DNA from: Verrucomicrobiota bacterium
GTDB lineage: Bacteria > Verrucomicrobiota > Verrucomicrobiia > Opitutales > Opitutaceae
Direction: 5' to 3'
DNA: 64,000 nucleotides
Assembly: GCA_023416735.1 (NCBI GenBank)
Contig: JAEZGX010000022.1
Location: 1 to 64,000, forward strand
Shown here: piece after piece, positions 61,954-64,000 of the stretch
How the letters are laid out: the number at the start of each line of letters is the position of its first letter
Numbering within the stretch: position 1 is the first letter of the stretch
Program-made: the position numbers and the translations under genes
The notes under the pieces: generated by a model
The model's database searches: none
Seen by the model: the letters and a program-made list of their open reading frames with translations, nothing else
What the model was told of the DNA's origin: nothing

Positions 61954-62067
61954 CACCGCGAAGGACGCGAAGATCCGCGAAGGAAAAGACCAACCTCGCG
62001 GAAATCCCCCAGCGAACGCGAGCCACGCGTGATCCTTTCTTTCTGACCTTCGCGTCCTTCGCGGTTC
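61954..62067. repeat. Word-iterated palindrome between livF and the UvrD-type helicase gene
   Basis: The left arm starts at 61954 and shares a perfect 18-bp match (ACCGCGAAGGACGCGAAG) with the reverse complement of the right arm (62041-62067), around a long ~57-nt centre. The word is GCGAAGGA. The 207-bp spacer holds nothing else I can name. Confidence 0.85.
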
Positions 62068-62148
62068 AATAACTCAGGACAAGCGACCCGCCCGCCCGCC
62101 TTTTTCCTTTGCCCCTCCCGCCTACATTTGCGGCCATCTCCGCCTTTG

Positions 62149-64000
62149 ATGGAATTTTCCCTCGACCAACGTCCGCCCGAACAGATCCCGCCGATCGATT
62201 TCCGCGCCTCGCTCAACGACGAGCAATTCGCCGCCGTCACCGCTCCGCCAGGCCCGCTCCTCGTGCTCGCCGGCGCCGGCTCCGGTAAAACCCGCACGCT
62301 CACCTACCGCGTCGCCTACCTCCTCTCCCAAGGCGTCAAACCCGGCGAAATCCTCCTGCTCACCTTCACCAACAAGGCCGCGAAGGAAATGCTCCACCGC
62401 GTCCAGGATCTCACCGGCATCGAACCCCAGCGTTTCTGGGGCGGCACGTTCCACTCCCTCGGCCACCGGGCGCTCCGCATCTACGGCGAAGCCATCAACA
62501 TCCCGCGCAACTTCACCATCCTCGATGCCGACGAGTCCGAGACGCTCCTCAAGCAAACCGTCAACGACCTCGATAAACTCTTCTTCAAGGACAAAACCAA
62601 TCCGCGTCCCGGCCCGCTCTTCGACGTCCTTTCGCTCGCTCGCAACACCCAGCTTTCGATCGCCGACACCGTCCAAAGAAATTTCCCGCAATACTCCGAG
62701 ATCGCCCACCGCTTCCCCGCCTTCGCCGCCGCCTACGCCGCGAAAAAGCGCGAGCAAAACGTCCTCGACTACGACGATCTCCTCGAATCCTGGCTCCGCC
62801 TCCTCAACGAGGCCCCCGAGGTCGCCCAATACTTCGCCCACCGCTTCCGCCACATCCTCGTCGACGAGTATCAGGATACGAATACGCTCCAGTCCCAGAT
62901 CGTCGATAAGCTCGCCGCCCACCACTGCGTGATGGCCGTCGGCGATGACGCCCAATGCATCTACTCGTGGCGCGGCGCGAATTTCGAAAACATCATGACG
63001 TTCCCCGACCGCCACCCGGGCACCGTCATTCATCGCATCGAAACCAACTACCGCTCGACGCCGGAAATCCTCAACCTCGCCAACGGCGTCCTCCTCGCGC
63101 AGCCCAAAGGCCGCCACTTCGACAAGGAACTCCGCGCCGCCCGCGGCCACTCCCAGAAACCTTACGTCGTCCAAACCATGGACGATCGCGAGCAGGCCGA
63201 CTTCATCCTCAAGCGCATCCGCTCCCTCGTCGAAGACGACGGCGTCTCGCTCAACGACATCGCCATCCTCTATCGTTCGCACTTCCTCGCCCTTGAAGTG
63301 CAGCTCGCCCTCTCCCGCGCCGGCCTGCCGTATCACATCACCAGCGGCGTGAGATTCTTCGAGCGCCAGCACATCCGCGACCTCGTCGCCCTGCTCCGTT
63401 TCGTTTACAACCCGTCCGATCAACAAGCCTGGCAGCGCATCGCCGTTCTCCTCCCGAAAATCGGCGAAAAGGGCGCGATCAAAATCTACGACGCCGCCCT
63501 CGATCACGCGCGGCTCATGCAGAAAAACTTCCTCGACGTCCTCAACACCGACGACGTCCGCAGCAAGGTCGCCAAAGACGCCCGCGACGACTGGGTCAAC
63601 TTCACCGCCTCGCTTTCGCAAGTCGCCGAAACGATGCAAACCGCCCGCCCACCCGACGCCGTCCAAACCGCGATCGACGGCTGGTATGGCGACTACCTCA
63701 AAGGCGCCTTCGCCGACTACCTCGATCGTCTCGACGAACTCAAAGCCCTCGTCGGCTTCGCCCAGCGTTTCGACGAAACCCAAGACTTCCTCGCGCAGAT
63801 CGTTCTCCTCAACAGCGAGACGAGCGACCGTCATGTCGAAGCGGATACGGAAGCGATCAAGCTCACCACCGTCCACCAATCCAAAGGTCTCGAATACGAC
63901 GTCGTCTTTCTCATCGGCCTCGCCGACGGCCAGTTCCCCGGCCGCCGCAGCATCGAGAGCGGCGACGTCGAGGAAGAGCGCCGTCTCTTCTACGTCGCCG
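62149..64000 (+). CDS. UvrD/Rep/PcrA-type DNA helicase (3' end beyond window)
   Basis: A superfamily 1 DNA helicase, 617 residues visible and open at the window edge. Start taken at the ATG at 62149 (MEFSLDQRPPEQIPPIDF). Motifs in order: Q region SLNDEQFAAVTAP, I VLAGAGSGKTRTL (residues ~45-57), Ia LLTFTNKAAKEM, Ib GTFHSLGHR, II ILVDEYQDTN, III AVGDDAQCIYSWRGA, IV IETNYRST, and V LTTVHQSKGLEYDVVFLIGL. The sequence breaks off in EEERRLFYVA, just before motif VI. UvrD/PcrA proteins act in nucleotide-excision and mismatch repair and in replication restart. Which member this is cannot be said without the C-terminus. Confidence 0.95.
   Translation, partial: MEFSLDQRPPEQIPPIDFRASLNDEQFAAVTAPPGPLLVLAGAGSGKTRTLTYRVAYLLSQGVKPGEILLLTFTNKAAKEMLHRVQDLTGIEPQRFWGGTFHSLGHRALRIYGEAINIPRNFTILDADESETLLKQTVNDLDKLFFKDKTNPRPGPLFDVLSLARNTQLSIADTVQRNFPQYSEIAHRFPAFAAAYAAKKREQNVLDYDDLLESWLRLLNEAPEVAQYFAHRFRHILVDEYQDTNTLQSQIVDKLAAHHCVMAVGDDAQCIYSWRGANFENIMTFPDRHPGTVIHRIETNYRSTPEILNLANGVLLAQPKGRHFDKELRAARGHSQKPYVVQTMDDREQADFILKRIRSLVEDDGVSLNDIAILYRSHFLALEVQLALSRAGLPYHITSGVRFFERQHIRDLVALLRFVYNPSDQQAWQRIAVLLPKIGEKGAIKIYDAALDHARLMQKNFLDVLNTDDVRSKVAKDARDDWVNFTASLSQVAETMQTARPPDAVQTAIDGWYGDYLKGAFADYLDRLDELKALVGFAQRFDETQDFLAQIVLLNSETSDRHVEADTEAIKLTTVHQSKGLEYDVVFLIGLADGQFPGRRSIESGDVEEERRLFYVA

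Noticed and set aside
1..64000. tRNA, rRNA or tmRNA genes
   Set aside because: I saw no T-arm-like GTTCGAATCC motif with matching acceptor stem and no rRNA signature; a covariance search was not possible, so a missed tRNA cannot be fully excluded.

Overview
The window is one GC-rich, gene-dense stretch of bacterial chromosome. The gene content fits a free-living Verrucomicrobiota member, probably of the Opitutaceae; this is inferred from gene families, not from any marker gene search. The pointers are a BBP2-type porin, a Gcw_chp outer-membrane protein, lamin-tail/CotH secreted proteins, one-piece propeller hybrid kinases, a long-form PurF and a general lack of strong Shine-Dalgarno sites. 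There is no rRNA, tRNA, CRISPR array or insertion sequence that I can see. The first ~40 bases are a C-rich run that looks like a contig-end artefact.

Layout. 1-4.9 kb: outer-membrane proteins, a CII-like regulator and sucC-sucD. 5-10.8 kb: a light-sensing block of heme oxygenase, bacteriophytochrome kinase, single-domain response regulator and a second hybrid kinase. 10.8-12.4 kb: a DUF3500 protein, then a compact structured RNA with an intrinsic terminator in front of a tiny integrase-arm-like protein. 12.5-21.1 kb (minus strand): gmd, fcl, tatC, a membrane pseudokinase, prfB with an intact programmed +1 frameshift, and an ATP-grasp-like protein. 21.3-26 kb: an aldehyde dehydrogenase, an M3 peptidase, and a YcaO-like protein with a 64-residue secreted peptide directly upstream. 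26-33 kb: a 1280-residue propeller hybrid kinase, a LuxR-type regulator, a GAF-GAF kinase and an ACT-domain protein. 33.5-36 kb: an HNH nuclease and a DEAD-box helicase. 36-43.2 kb: two tandem CotH/lamin-tail secreted proteins. 43.3-51.5 kb: a CmoB-like methyltransferase, purM and purF, divergent from purL. 51.7-53.3 kb: dgkA and an LptG-like permease. 53.5-62 kb: a branched-chain amino-acid (LIV-type) ABC operon with four consecutive substrate-binding paralogues followed by livH, livM, livG and livF. 62.1 kb to the end: a UvrD/PcrA helicase cut by the window edge.

The most unusual feature is a family of dispersed palindromes whose arms are imperfect reiterations of a short word, with a different word in each copy. 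They sit in spacers between co-directional genes (sucC-sucD, prfB-ATP-grasp, gmd-fcl, purF-purM, livJ-livH, livG-livF, livF-uvrD), where they would be transcribed as hairpins. The same material is present in frame inside purL: two full palindromes and four single arms, each translated into low-complexity linker sequence. This resembles in principle the Rickettsia palindromic elements, although the sequences are unrelated. No database search was possible, so novelty is not established.
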